In this document: piece after piece, positions 7,741 to 15,398 of the stretch
Layout of the letters: the number at the start of each line of letters is the position of its first letter
How positions within the stretch are numbered: the stretch's first letter is position 1
Assembly: GCA_938040725.1 (NCBI GenBank)
Contig: CALHZX010000046.1
Location: 1 to 28,381, forward strand
DNA from: an uncultured Actinomyces sp.
GTDB lineage: Bacteria > Actinomycetota > Actinomycetes > Actinomycetales > Actinomycetaceae
Direction: 5' to 3'
Length of the DNA stretch: 28,381 bases
Position numbers and translations under genes: made by a program
Notes under the pieces: model-generated
Databases searched by the model: none
What the model was told of the DNA's origin: nothing
Seen by the model: only the letters and a program-made list of their open reading frames with translations

Positions 7741-8565
7741 TTAGTCCCCCGAGCCCTCAACGATGTCGAGGACCGCGCGCACCTGTTCAACGGTGAATTG
7801 TCCAGGGGCGCTCCCCTGCCACCCGGGCAGGGTCGCGAAGGTGGCCGCGGACCCGAGGGCAGAGCCCACCAGGCGCGTGGGTGCGCCGTGTTCCCCCATG
7901 GAAATACCGATGACGGGTCGGTCGTAGGCCTCGCGAGCCCACGCCTGCGCGGCCAGCACACGGGCCGCGTCCGTAGCACTGTGGGCCAGGCACGCGAACT
8001 TGAGAACGTCCGCGCCGGCAACGTTCATGGCAGCGAGAACCTCGGCGAGCTGCTCGTCGCCGGGAGTCCCCTCAAAATCGTGGAAAGAAGCGACGACGAT
8101 CGCGCCGGCCTCGTGCACCTCGTCGATGAGCGCGGAGGAACCGTCGCGCGAGATCTCCACGTCGACGCCGCCCGCGAAGGACGCAAGCGAACGCACGAGG
8201 GCGCAGTATTCCTCGTCGTCCAGGTAGGCCTCGCCACCCTCGACCGACGTGCGAATGGTCGCCAAAACCGGCAGCGGCGAGGAATCCGCGATGTAGCGGG
8301 CCATGCGCACCAGGTCTTCCTCCACGTCCGATGCGGACACGAAGTGCGCCCCAACAAGGGAGGACAGGAAGGTGTCTGCCCGCCACTCGACGATGTCCGC
8401 GCGGCACGTGGCCATTGCCTGAACTTGCCCGATGAGGGACTGTGAGTCTCCGCTGACGGGGACGATGACCTGGGTACGTCCCCCGAGGCTCGCCTTCTTG
8501 GCGGCTTTCCCGATGGTGACGAGTCCGGGCGCAGGGTCAGGGTCGGGCGCAGATGAGTGAGGCAT
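7741..8565 (-). CDS. aroD: 3-dehydroquinate dehydratase, type I
   Basis: AroD converts 3-dehydroquinate to 3-dehydroshikimate in the shikimate pathway. The 274-residue protein is a type I (Schiff-base, TIM-barrel) enzyme. Visible signatures are DIVEWRAD (Glu60, Arg62), ASFHDF with catalytic His162, DVLKFAC with the Schiff-base Lys189, and the C-terminal substrate loop GISMGEHGAPTRLVGSALGS (Arg231) followed by PGQFT (Gln256). The first 20 or so residues (MPHSSAPDPDPAP) are a non-conserved extension. The ATG has an AAGGAA site upstream and lies 11 bases after the dusB stop, so it is probably the last gene of glyS-dusB-aroD. Many actinobacteria use the unrelated type II enzyme, so the type I form is worth noting. 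Confidence 0.95.
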   Translation of the reverse strand: MPHSSAPDPDPAPGLVTIGKAAKKASLGGRTQVIVPVSGDSQSLIGQVQAMATCRADIVEWRADTFLSSLVGAHFVSASDVEEDLVRMARYIADSSPLPVLATIRTSVEGGEAYLDDEEYCALVRSLASFAGGVDVEISRDGSSALIDEVHEAGAIVVASFHDFEGTPGDEQLAEVLAAMNVAGADVLKFACLAHSATDAARVLAAQAWAREAYDRPVIGISMGEHGAPTRLVGSALGSAATFATLPGWQGSAPGQFTVEQVRAVLDIVEGSGD

Positions 8566-8576
8566 GATTCCTTCGC

Positions 8577-9893
8577 TTAGTATCCGATTTCTGCCAAGTG
8601 CAGGCGATCTCGCTCGCTCTGCGTGAGGTAGGGGTGGTCCAGCCAGCCGTCGGGCAGGTGGGGTGTTTTCTCGCCGCCGGCGCGTCCGCGAGGTCCGCGT
8701 GCGGCGGGCGGGAACGCCTGATCGAGGTCGAGGTCCGCGAGGCGCTCGTGGAGCTCCTGGAGGGTCGAGACCATAGAGAGAGCGTGACGCTGGGGGCCGC
8801 CGACGGCGAATCCGCGCAGGTACCAGCCGATGTGCTTACGCATCTCGCGCAGCGCGCGCCCCTCGTCGCCCTGGTCGACGACGCACCAGGCGGCGTGGCG
8901 CTCGATGACGGAGACGACCTCGGCGAGGCTGGGGCCGGGCGGGATCGTCCCACCGTGGTAGGCGGCGACGATGTCGCGGAAGATCCAGGGGCGTCCTTGG
9001 GCACCGCGCCCGACGCTGATGCCATCGCAGCCGGTGCGCTCGAGCATGTCCAGGGCATCGGCAGCCTCGAAGACGTCGCCGTTACCAAAGACGGGGATGT
9101 CGAGCAGGTCCTTCAGGCGTGCGATTTCGTCCCAGTGGGCCTGACCCGCGTAGTGCTGGTTCTGGGTGCGCGCGTGCAGGGTGAGCGCGGCGGCGCCCAG
9201 CTTCTGCGCGGCCAGTGCGGCGTCCGTCGCGGTCTCGTGTTCGGAGTCGACGCCGATACGGATCTTGACGGTCACGGGGATCTCGCGCCCCACGCGCTCC
9301 CCGGCCTCGTTCGAGGCGCGCACGACGGCACCCACAAGGTCGGTAAACAGGTCGCGCTTCCAGGGCAGGGCCGCTCCCCCGCCCTTCTTCGTCACCTTGG
9401 GGACAGGGCACCCGAAGTTCAGGTCGATGTGATCGGTGAGGTCGCGCTCGATGAGCATCGTCGCGGCCTTCGCCATGACGGCGGGGTCAACGCCGTAGAG
9501 CTGCAGGGAGCGCACGCGCTCGGCGGGGTCGGGGCGCACCATCTCCAGGGTGCGTTCGTTCTCCTCGACAAGGGCGCGGCTGGTCACCATCTCCGTGACG
9601 TACAGGCCGGCGGGCGCGTCCACGCGCGGGATGGCCACGTGGCGCGGCTCGTTGGACGCCTGACCTTTGTTCTTCGGGGACGAGGCCGTGGCCCCCTCCC
9701 CCGATTCGGCCGCCCAGGAGGGGATGCCGGTGGGTCGCAGGTGGTCGGGCAGGCCCGACTCGCCCATGATGCGACACAGGCGGCGGAAGGGCACGTCCGT
9801 CACCCCGGCCATGGGGGCCAGGACGACGGGTGTCCACAGGCGCAGCGGCCCCACGCGAAGCGGGGCCGCTGCGGACGTTGAGGCTATGGACAA
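8577..9893 (-). CDS. dusB: tRNA-dihydrouridine synthase (Dus family, DusB-like)
   Basis: This flavoenzyme reduces uridines to dihydrouridine in the tRNA D-loop. The 438-residue protein has the FMN TIM-barrel signatures: PVVLAPMAGVTDVPFRRLC (22-40), LYVTEMVTSRAL (98-109), LNFGCPVPKVTKKGGGAAL with catalytic Cys162, VTVKIRIG, LTLHARTQNQHYAG, and GNGDVFEA followed by GCDGISVGRGAQGRPWIF. The C-terminal LPDGWLDHPY tail is typical of actinobacterial members. About 50 residues of low-complexity sequence (roughly 44-95) are inserted between the first two motifs. The start is a TTG at 9893, one base after the glyS stop. A GTG at 9854 is an alternative, and it would place the start nearer to the usual family N-terminus. 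It is co-transcribed with glyS and aroD. Confidence 0.92.
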   Translation of the reverse strand: MSIASTSAAAPLRVGPLRLWTPVVLAPMAGVTDVPFRRLCRIMGESGLPDHLRPTGIPSWAAESGEGATASSPKNKGQASNEPRHVAIPRVDAPAGLYVTEMVTSRALVEENERTLEMVRPDPAERVRSLQLYGVDPAVMAKAATMLIERDLTDHIDLNFGCPVPKVTKKGGGAALPWKRDLFTDLVGAVVRASNEAGERVGREIPVTVKIRIGVDSEHETATDAALAAQKLGAAALTLHARTQNQHYAGQAHWDEIARLKDLLDIPVFGNGDVFEAADALDMLERTGCDGISVGRGAQGRPWIFRDIVAAYHGGTIPPGPSLAEVVSVIERHAAWCVVDQGDEGRALREMRKHIGWYLRGFAVGGPQRHALSMVSTLQELHERLADLDLDQAFPPAARGPRGRAGGEKTPHLPDGWLDHPYLTQSERDRLHLAEIGY

Positions 9894-9894
9894 A

Positions 9895-11283
9895 TCAGCA
9901 GCCCAGGCGTTCGATCAGGTACGACTTGACCTTGTCGAGCGGGATGCGCACCTGCTCCATAGTGTCACGCTCGCGGATGGTGACGGCGTGGTCTTCGATC
10001 GAGTCGAAGTCGTAGGTGATGCAGAAGGGCGTGCCGATCTCGTCCTGGCGACGATAGCGGCGGCCGACGGCACCGGCGTCGTCGTAGTCGACGTTCCAGA
10101 TGCCGCGCAGCTCGTCGGCCAGCTCGGAGGCGGGGCCGGTCAGTTCGGGCTTGCGGGACAGGGGCAGGACGGCGGCCTTGACCGGGGCCAGGCGCGGGTC
10201 CAGCTTGAGCACGACGCGCTTGTCGACGCCGCCCTTGGCGTTGGGGGCCTCGTCCTCGTGGTAGGCCTCGATGAGGAAGGCCATGAGGGAACGGGTCAGG
10301 CCCGCCGAGGGCTCGATGACGTAGGGGGTCCAGCGTTCCTTGGTGTTCGGGTCGAAGTAGTCGAGCTTCGCGCCGGAGGCCTCGGAGTGGACGGTCAGGT
10401 CATAGTCGGTGCGGTTGGCGATGCCTTCGAGCTCGCCCCACTCGCTGCCCTGGAAGCCGAAGCGGTATTCCAGGTCGACGGTGCGCTTGGAGTAGTGCGA
10501 GAGCTTTTCCTTGGGGTGCTCGTACTCGCGCAGGTTCTCGGGGTCGATACCGAGGTCCACGTACCAGGCCTTGCGGTAGTCGATCCAGTACTGGTGCCAT
10601 TCCTCGTCGGTGCCGGGCTTGCAGAAGAACTCGAGTTCCATCTGCTCGAACTCGCGGGTACGGAAGATGAAGTTGCCGGGCGTGATCTCGTTGCGGAACG
10701 ACTTGCCGATCTGACCGATGCCGAACGGCGGCTTCTTGCGCGCGGCGTTCATGACGTTCGCGTAGTTGATGAAGATGCCCTGGGCGGTCTCGGGGCGCAG
10801 GTAGTGCAGGCCGGCCTCGTCGTCGACGGGGCCCAGGTAGGTCTTGAGCAGGCCGGAGAAGGCGCGGGGCTCGGTCCACTGGCCGCGCACGCCACAGTTC
10901 GGGCAGGCGAGGTCGGCGGTGGTCAGGGAGGACTCTTCGACGCCCTTCTTTTCGGCGAGCTCTTCGATGAGCTGGTCCTCGCGGGCGCGCTTGTGGCAGT
11001 TGAGGCACTCGATGAGCGGGTCGGTGAAGGCCTTGACGTGGCCGGAGGCGACCCACACTTCGCGCGGGAGGATGACGGAGGAGTCGAGGCCGACGACGTC
11101 GGCGCGGCGGCGGACCATGGCGTTCCACCAGGCGCGCTTGATGTTTTCCTTCAGTTCCACGCCGAGCGGGCCGTAGTCCCACGCGGAACGGGTGCCACCG
11201 TAGATGTCACCGCAGGGGAAGACGAAGCCGCGGCGCTTGGCCAGGCTGATCACATTGTCGAGGCGGGAGGGTCCCTTAGCCAC
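9895..11283 (-). CDS. glyS: Glycyl-tRNA synthetase, homodimeric class II type
   Basis: This enzyme charges tRNA-Gly. The 462-residue protein is the alpha2 (eukaryote/Thermus-like) form, not the alpha2beta2 GlyQS form. It has the class II N-terminus RRGFVFPCGDIYGGTRSAWDYGPLG, an inserted zinc-binding module with two cysteine pairs (CLNCHKR and CPNCG), motif 2 (SFRNEITPGNFIFRTREF), and motif 3 (EPSAGLTRSLMAFL). The C-terminal anticodon-binding domain follows (from about KLDPRLAPVKAAVLPL). The start is GTG at 11283 with a strong AAGGAG site eight bases upstream. It leads the operon with dusB and aroD. Its leader holds a small CACGAC-TGGCT-GTCGTG hairpin (11308-11324), but I found no T-box signature there. 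Confidence 0.96.
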   Translation of the reverse strand: MAKGPSRLDNVISLAKRRGFVFPCGDIYGGTRSAWDYGPLGVELKENIKRAWWNAMVRRRADVVGLDSSVILPREVWVASGHVKAFTDPLIECLNCHKRAREDQLIEELAEKKGVEESSLTTADLACPNCGVRGQWTEPRAFSGLLKTYLGPVDDEAGLHYLRPETAQGIFINYANVMNAARKKPPFGIGQIGKSFRNEITPGNFIFRTREFEQMELEFFCKPGTDEEWHQYWIDYRKAWYVDLGIDPENLREYEHPKEKLSHYSKRTVDLEYRFGFQGSEWGELEGIANRTDYDLTVHSEASGAKLDYFDPNTKERWTPYVIEPSAGLTRSLMAFLIEAYHEDEAPNAKGGVDKRVVLKLDPRLAPVKAAVLPLSRKPELTGPASELADELRGIWNVDYDDAGAVGRRYRRQDEIGTPFCITYDFDSIEDHAVTIRERDTMEQVRIPLDKVKSYLIERLGC

Positions 11284-11420
11284 TTGTCACTCCTTGAGTA
11301 TGCGAGGCACGACTGGCTGTCGTGTCGCCATCGATACTAGCCGATAACTACTGCGTCGGGTGATTCCGGGCCACCGCGCACTCATGGATCCCACCACAGG
11401 GGAATCCGAAGCAAGAAAGC

Positions 11421-11463
11421 GCCCCGGCCTCTTCCCTTCCGTGTGAGGGGACGAGGCCGGGGC
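11421..11463 (-). terminator. Hairpin terminator of the GntR/ABC operon
   Basis: The arms 11421-11436 and 11448-11463 pair over 16 positions with one mismatch, around a short loop. On the minus strand the stem is followed by a T-rich CTTTCTT. It lies 38 bases after the stop codon of the membrane-protein gene. Its right arm, AGGGGACGAGGCCGGGGC, is identical over 18 bases to that of the terminator at 14430-14471. Confidence 0.72.
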
Positions 11464-11501
11464 GGGGCAGGCGGGATCGGGTATCAGCGCGTTGGCGCGG
11501 G

Positions 11502-12224
11502 TCAGCCGACGCGGCGTATGTGACCTGCCGCGGTTAGCGGCCAGCCGGATGCGACGACCGTCAGCGAGATAAGGCCGAGCAGGTAGAAGGCCGGGTGCAT
11601 CGGGGGCAGGTAGCCGGACTTGTGGACGAGGGTGAGGACCAGCCACGTGATCGGCGCGCCGATGGCGCAGATGCCTAGCGGGATCGCGGCCATGAGCACG
11701 AATGCCCTCTTCCAGGTTGAACCGATGCAGCGGGAGAGCCCTCCGATGAAGCGCCCGGCCCCGTCGCAGGCCACCCAGGCGAGCACGACGAAGAGCCACG
11801 AGTCGATGCCGAGTGGGAAGGACTCGCGTCCCATGACGAAGAGCACGGGATGGATAGCGATCAGGAGCCACCACACGAGGGATCCCAGACCGATGATGAT
11901 GATGGAGTGGACGTAGCTCGCCGCGGTGAGCACGGGGCGCGACCCCCCGCTGAGGGCGGAGGCTCGCATGTTGACGGTGGCGCTGAGGACCCCGCAGACG
12001 AAGAGGAAAGTGCCCGTGACGGCGGCGGAGTTCGTGGCGGCCTGTTCCACTTGTTCGGTGGCGTCGGAGACCGAGAGGTACACGATTCCGTTGACCACGA
12101 AGTTGACGAGGAACTGGAAGGTCTCGATCAGCAGGTAGAGCACCACGATGAAGCGCCAGCCGACGAGTCCGACGCGCAGCGGCGAGGGGGAGGATTTGAT
12201 GAGGTCGGGGGTTGCGGTGCTCAT
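11502..12224 (-). CDS. Polytopic membrane protein, probable partner of the adjacent ABC ATPase
   Basis: This 240-residue protein has about six hydrophobic membrane segments, including VGWRFIVVLYLLIETFQF, AVTGTFLFVCGVLSATV, SIIIIGLGSLVWWLLIAI and LLGLISLTVVASGWPL. It has no motif I can tie to a named permease family. Its ATG overlaps the ATPase stop in an ATGA, which indicates strict translational coupling. The likely role is the membrane part of a small YtrA-operon-type ABC exporter or sensor. A longer frame upstream to 12443 lies inside the ATPase gene in another frame and is not real. The substrate is unknown. The terminator at 11421-11463 ends the operon. Confidence 0.8.
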   Translation of the reverse strand: MSTATPDLIKSSPSPLRVGLVGWRFIVVLYLLIETFQFLVNFVVNGIVYLSVSDATEQVEQAATNSAAVTGTFLFVCGVLSATVNMRASALSGGSRPVLTAASYVHSIIIIGLGSLVWWLLIAIHPVLFVMGRESFPLGIDSWLFVVLAWVACDGAGRFIGGLSRCIGSTWKRAFVLMAAIPLGICAIGAPITWLVLTLVHKSGYLPPMHPAFYLLGLISLTVVASGWPLTAAGHIRRVG

Positions 12225-13117
12225 TGGTCGTTCTCCTGGATGAGGTAGGCGAAGGCGTCCTGGAAGGTGCAGGGCGAGAGTGTGAGGTTGTGGGAGGCGA
12301 TCTCGCGGTCGGAGATTCCCCGTCCGCGCAGGTCTACGACGATCTCTCGGGCGGATCCGAGCGTTCGCGAGGTGATGACGCCGATGGTGGGGTGGTCGGC
12401 CAGGAAGCGTTCCACGTCGGCGGCGTTGCCGGTGATGGAGCAAATGCGGGAGGTGAATGTCTCGACGCTCTCGTGGGCGAGAAGGCGTCCACCCTTGAGC
12501 GCAACGACATCTTCGGCAACGTTTTCCAGCTCGGCGACCATGTGCGAGGAGATGAGGAACGTGCGCCGGGGGCGTCGTCCCTCCATGGCGTCGGCTGCCA
12601 GGGTGAGCAGCTCCTCGTAGAAGGCGTAGCGGGTGGGCACGTCCAGGGGTGCCTGAATCTCGTCGAGGACGGTGATGGGGGCACCCGAGGCCAGGGCGAC
12701 GGCACCCGCGAGGATGGCGGCCTGTCCCGAGGACATCTTGCGCACCTTCTTGCGACGCTTCATCTGGAAGCCGAAACGCCGGGCGTAGCGGTCAAAAAGC
12801 TTCTGGTCCCAGGTCGGGCGCAGCGAGGCGTAGGCGACCAGCGCCCCAGCGGAGGAGTTGTCGAAGTCCCTGTCGGAGGAGACCATGACCGAGTAGGCGA
12901 GCAGGTCGTTGGGGCGCATGCCCGTTCCATTGATGGACACGCTTCCCGAGGAGGCCGGAAGCAGGCCGGAAAGGATCTGCATGAGGGTCGTCTTGCCCGA
13001 TCCGTTGGGGCCGAAGAGGGCCGTGATGGTGGAGTCTCCGAGGGTGAGGGAGACATCGCGCAGCGCCGCCTCATTCTCTCCCGGATAGGTGTGGGTGATG
13101 GAGTTAAGGGTGATCAT
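12221..13117 (-). CDS. ABC transporter ATP-binding protein (YtrB-like)
   Basis: This is a 298-residue nucleotide-binding subunit. Walker A is GPNGSGKT (36-43) and Walker B is ITVLDE (148-153), with the D-loop APLD and the switch histidine at His192 (ISSHMVAELE). The signature is MSSGQ (128-132) in place of LSGGQ, and the usual Q-loop glutamine is not obvious near residues 76-84. The protein has a C-terminal extension of about 80 residues (AADVERFLADHPTIGVIT and onward) typical of exporter-type ATPases of the CcmA/YtrB group. It overlaps the GntR gene upstream and the membrane gene downstream by four bases each. It presumably forms an exporter with the downstream protein; the substrate is unknown. 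Confidence 0.88.
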   Translation of the reverse strand: MITLNSITHTYPGENEAALRDVSLTLGDSTITALFGPNGSGKTTLMQILSGLLPASSGSVSINGTGMRPNDLLAYSVMVSSDRDFDNSSAGALVAYASLRPTWDQKLFDRYARRFGFQMKRRKKVRKMSSGQAAILAGAVALASGAPITVLDEIQAPLDVPTRYAFYEELLTLAADAMEGRRPRRTFLISSHMVAELENVAEDVVALKGGRLLAHESVETFTSRICSITGNAADVERFLADHPTIGVITSRTLGSAREIVVDLRGRGISDREIASHNLTLSPCTFQDAFAYLIQENDQ

Positions 13118-13503
13118 GAGTCTTCCTTGGCGTTTGTGTCGGCGCCGTAGGCGCGGACGTGGTCGATGATGGCGTCGATGTCCAGGCCCAGGGCCAGGCC
13201 CGATTCGACGGCGGGGTTCAGGGTCTCCTCCACGTAGGTGGCGAGCCCGTCAGCCACGAGCGCGTGCTGTGCGCCTTCGGCGACGAACATGCCGATGCCG
13301 CGCCGCTTTTCAACGAGTCCCTCGTCGACGAGGATGGCGAAGGCCTTGCCGACGGTGGCCGGGTTGATGCGGTAGGTCGCGGAGTACTCCGTGGTGGAGG
13401 TGAGCTGGTCCCCAGCGCGCAGGGCACCGCGCAGGATCTGCGCGCGGATGTCGTCGGCGATCTGCACGTAGATCGGGATCCCAGAGACGAACGTGGGTGC
13501 CAT
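13114..13503 (-). CDS. GntR-family regulator, YtrA subfamily
   Basis: This 129-residue protein is a winged-helix GntR N-terminus (about 9-75: PIYVQIADDIRAQILRGAL, then INPATVGKAFAILVDEGLVEKRRGIGMFV). Its short C-terminal helical tail is the hallmark of the YtrA subfamily, whose members repress operons encoding ABC transporters. It is the first gene of a three-gene operon with an ABC ATPase and a membrane protein. The perfect palindrome at 13529-13552 in its promoter is the likely autoregulatory site. The ATG at 13503 has a GGGAGG site upstream. In characterised members the signal is often cell-envelope stress; here the inducer is unknown. Confidence 0.92.
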   Translation of the reverse strand: MAPTFVSGIPIYVQIADDIRAQILRGALRAGDQLTSTTEYSATYRINPATVGKAFAILVDEGLVEKRRGIGMFVAEGAQHALVADGLATYVEETLNPAVESGLALGLDIDAIIDHVRAYGADTNAKEDS

Positions 13504-13528
13504 GCGAAACCCTCCCTTCAGGTTCTGC

Positions 13529-13574
13529 GGTTCATTACATGACTAATGAACCATATAACCAACTAACCTGTCAA
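13529..13574 (-). promoter_or_regulatory. Promoter and GntR operator of the ABC operon
   Basis: A perfect inverted repeat, GGTTCATTA (13529-13537) and TAATGAACC (13544-13552), is separated by six bases. A consensus -35 TTGACA is present on the minus strand at 13574-13569. The matching -10 position (about 13551-13546, GTTCAT, weak) falls inside the palindrome, so a bound repressor would block the promoter. The site is 26 bases upstream of the gntR start codon. YtrA-type regulators bind palindromes in their own promoters, so this is a good candidate operator. Confidence 0.72.
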
Positions 13575-13836
13575 GCGCTCCCATCACACGCCCTCAGATC
13601 GCGCCCCACGCCCGAATACACAAAATAGCCCCCCACCCACGCAGCTAGGCCCGACTATGAACAGGATTACCTCCCTTCGATGCACAACCCAATAGATTGA
13701 TTCGTCCCGGATATTGCGGCGAATCGTCCTGAGGAGCGTCCTAGCCTTAGTGGTGAATCAGCCCGAGCATTATGGAGAGCGCCTTGGGTCAACGAGCACA
13801 CACAGAAGTTTGCCCCACGCACATCCCAAACCAAAA

Positions 13837-13943
13837 GTCGCATGCAATTCGAGCACCCGAACTTTCTACAGCATCCTAAAACGTTGCGATTCCAACGATG
13901 CGATTTCAATGTTTGAAATATATGACGGGGAATTGCATGCGAC
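13837..13943. repeat. 107-base element bounded by perfect 14-base inverted repeats
   Basis: GTCGCATGCAATTC (13837-13850) and its exact reverse complement GAATTGCATGCGAC (13930-13943) flank 79 bases. Inside are two smaller hairpins: CGTTG/CAACG (13882-13886 with 13893-13897) and ATTTCAA-TGT-TTGAAAT (13903-13919). No target-site duplication is visible at the edges. A MITE-like remnant and a structured RNA are both possible. Confidence 0.55.
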
Positions 13944-14070
13944 GTTGTTGAGGAACTACAACACGAGGCCACACAAAGAACCCCAAGCAGAAGACAACTC
14001 AAGGCCCGAAGGCACCCACGACCCAGGCTGATAACCACACCACCAGAAGCAACGCCCGCGCGGGAGCACT

Positions 14071-14150
14071 GCACCCGTTACGGGACCATGCACCCGATCA
14101 GGGGCGCTGCACCCCTTCAGAAGAGGTGCATTGCCTACGGATCGGGTGCA
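14071..14150. repeat. Cluster of nested hairpins with repeated GCACCC/GGTGC units
   Basis: The outer stem is a perfect 11-base inverted repeat, TGCACCCGATC (14089-14099) with GATCGGGTGCA (14140-14150). Nested inside is TGCACC (14108-14113) with GGTGCA (14125-14130), extended by CTT/AAG across one mismatch. Just upstream, CCCG-TTA-CGGG (14074-14084) forms a third hairpin. The unit GCACCC recurs as direct copies at 14071 and 14090. No gene ends here, so a normal terminator role is unlikely. Confidence 0.5.
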
Positions 14151-14429
14151 GCACCCCAACACACAAGGACAAACATGGGACTGGCAGAACCGAGTCACTC
14201 CCCGCCCACAACCAGCCGACCACAGAATGCCAGGCGGGCACCAGGCGAGTGTTGGGCTGCTTTGTTGCGTCTACTGAGACTGCCCAACCACCGCGTTTTC
14301 ACCATTATTTGCCACAGTGGACTGCGCTTTGGGCACAACACCAAGACACAGCACCCCGCCACAAGAAGCACTGGACCAGCGCCTGAGCATCCACATGGCG
14401 CCACCATAACACGCCCGCGCACACAAACA

Positions 14430-14471
14430 GCCCCGGCCTCGTCCCACGGGGATAGGGGACGAGGCCGGGGC
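14430..14471 (-). terminator. Hairpin terminator of the malEFG operon
   Basis: A perfect 16-base-pair stem (GCCCCGGCCTCGTCCC, 14430-14445, with 14456-14471) encloses a ten-base loop. It begins 27 bases beyond the malG stop on the minus strand and is followed by the T/G-rich TGTTTGTG. It is the best copy of a hairpin type that recurs in this window. Confidence 0.78.
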
Positions 14472-14498
14472 CGGCTAGGTGAGAGGGTGCGGGAGCGC

Positions 14499-15398
14499 TT
14501 ACTCCTTGACCGCGCCGGCGGTCAGGCCGGACACGATGTACTTCTGCAGGTACTGGAACAGCAGGACCACCGGGATGGCCGCGATCACGGAGCCAGCGGC
14601 GAAGATGCCCCACGGGGCAGTACGCGAGTCAGCAGCCCACATGTACATGCCGACCGCCAGCGTGAACTGGCTCTGATCCTGCAGGACCACGCGGGCGATA
14701 ACGAAGTCACCGAGCGAGGAAATGAAGCTCAGCAGACCGACGACCGCGAGGACGGGACGCACGAGAGGCATGATGATCGTCCAGAAAGTCTGCGCGTGGG
14801 TCGCGCCGTCAATCATGGCCGCCTCATCGAGCGAACGCGGGATCGAGTTGAAGAAGCCGTAGAGCAGGAACGTGTTCGAGCCAAGCGCGCCACCCAGGTA
14901 GACGCAGATCAGACCGAGCTTGGAGTTCAGACCCAGCACCGGGAAGATGTCCTGGATGCCCAGGAGCAGCAGGAACAGGGCCACGAAGGCCAGCATCTGC
15001 GGGAACATCTGCACCAGCAGCAGGCCGGTCAGGGTCGCGCGGCGGCCCTTGAAGCGGAAGCGGCTAAACGCGTAGGCGGCCGCGGCGCCCATGAGGACCG
15101 TACCAATCGCGGTCGCAGTGGACACGATCAGGGAGTTGAGAATCCACGACCAGTACATGGCGTACTTGCCGCTCCCCAGCGCCTGGAAGTTCTCCAGCGA
15201 GATCTTCGAGAACAGCGAGTTCGAACCGGTCAGCGTCGCACCGGGGTTCAGGGACACCGACAGGACGTAGAGCAGCGGGATGACGCAGTAGATGATCGTC
15301 AGGATGGCGACGATGTGACGCCAGCCGACCTCGGCCCACCAGCGGGCACCCTTGAGGGTGCTTCCATCATGCTTCTTAGAAACGGTTGCAGCGCTCAT
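14499..15398 (-). CDS. malG: Maltose-type ABC importer, inner-membrane permease MalG
   Basis: MalG is one of the two membrane subunits of the MalFGK2-type sugar importer. The 299-residue protein has six predicted membrane segments (the first near HIVAILTIIYCVIPLLYVL). It carries the cytoplasmic EAA loop EAAMIDGATHAQTFWTIIMPLVRP, which docks the ATPase. The C-terminus GLTAGAVKE is typical of MalG. The ATG at 15398 overlaps the malF stop by one base (TGATG). A GTG one codon upstream is a less likely start. The downstream terminator at 14430-14471 closes the operon. The substrate is probably maltose or maltodextrins by family, but this is not proven by sequence. Confidence 0.92.
   Translation of the reverse strand: MSAATVSKKHDGSTLKGARWWAEVGWRHIVAILTIIYCVIPLLYVLSVSLNPGATLTGSNSLFSKISLENFQALGSGKYAMYWSWILNSLIVSTATAIGTVLMGAAAAYAFSRFRFKGRRATLTGLLLVQMFPQMLAFVALFLLLLGIQDIFPVLGLNSKLGLICVYLGGALGSNTFLLYGFFNSIPRSLDEAAMIDGATHAQTFWTIIMPLVRPVLAVVGLLSFISSLGDFVIARVVLQDQSQFTLAVGMYMWAADSRTAPWGIFAAGSVIAAIPVVLLFQYLQKYIVSGLTAGAVKE

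Larger units (their letters stand above)
13575..14429. other. Gene-free region between the GntR operon and malG
   Basis: I see no convincing coding sequence in these 855 bases. The open frames on either strand have composition unlike the neighbouring genes and no recognisable domain. The part 13861-13940 is about 40% GC by hand count, well below the flanking genes. The region instead holds inverted repeats: a 14-base pair bounding 13837-13943, two small hairpins inside it (13882-13897 and 13903-13919), a cluster of GCACCC/GGTGC hairpins (14071-14150), and a GTTGGGC/GCCCAAC pair (14251-14288). It may be a decayed insertion, a non-coding RNA locus, or both. Confidence 0.6.

Noticed and set aside
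9667..11340. A 557-codon plus-strand frame opposite glyS and dusB
   Set aside because: It is a repetitive Val/Gly/Leu/Glu-rich antisense shadow; both minus-strand genes have full family motifs.
11284..11420. T-box riboswitch in the glyS leader
   Set aside because: The leader is short and lacks the conserved TGGnACCGCG sequence; only a small hairpin at 11308-11324 is visible.
13714..14031. Possible transposase fragment (YNTRPHKE-like end) in the gene-free region
   Set aside because: The likeness to an integrase tail covers only about eight residues, with no catalytic DDE residues and no flanking repeats that match an insertion sequence.
13667..14074. A 135-codon minus-strand frame with a hydrophobic Cys/Ser-rich start
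   Set aside because: It has no ribosome site, an odd composition (many Cys, Ser, Arg) and spans the inverted-repeat region; not convincing as a protein.
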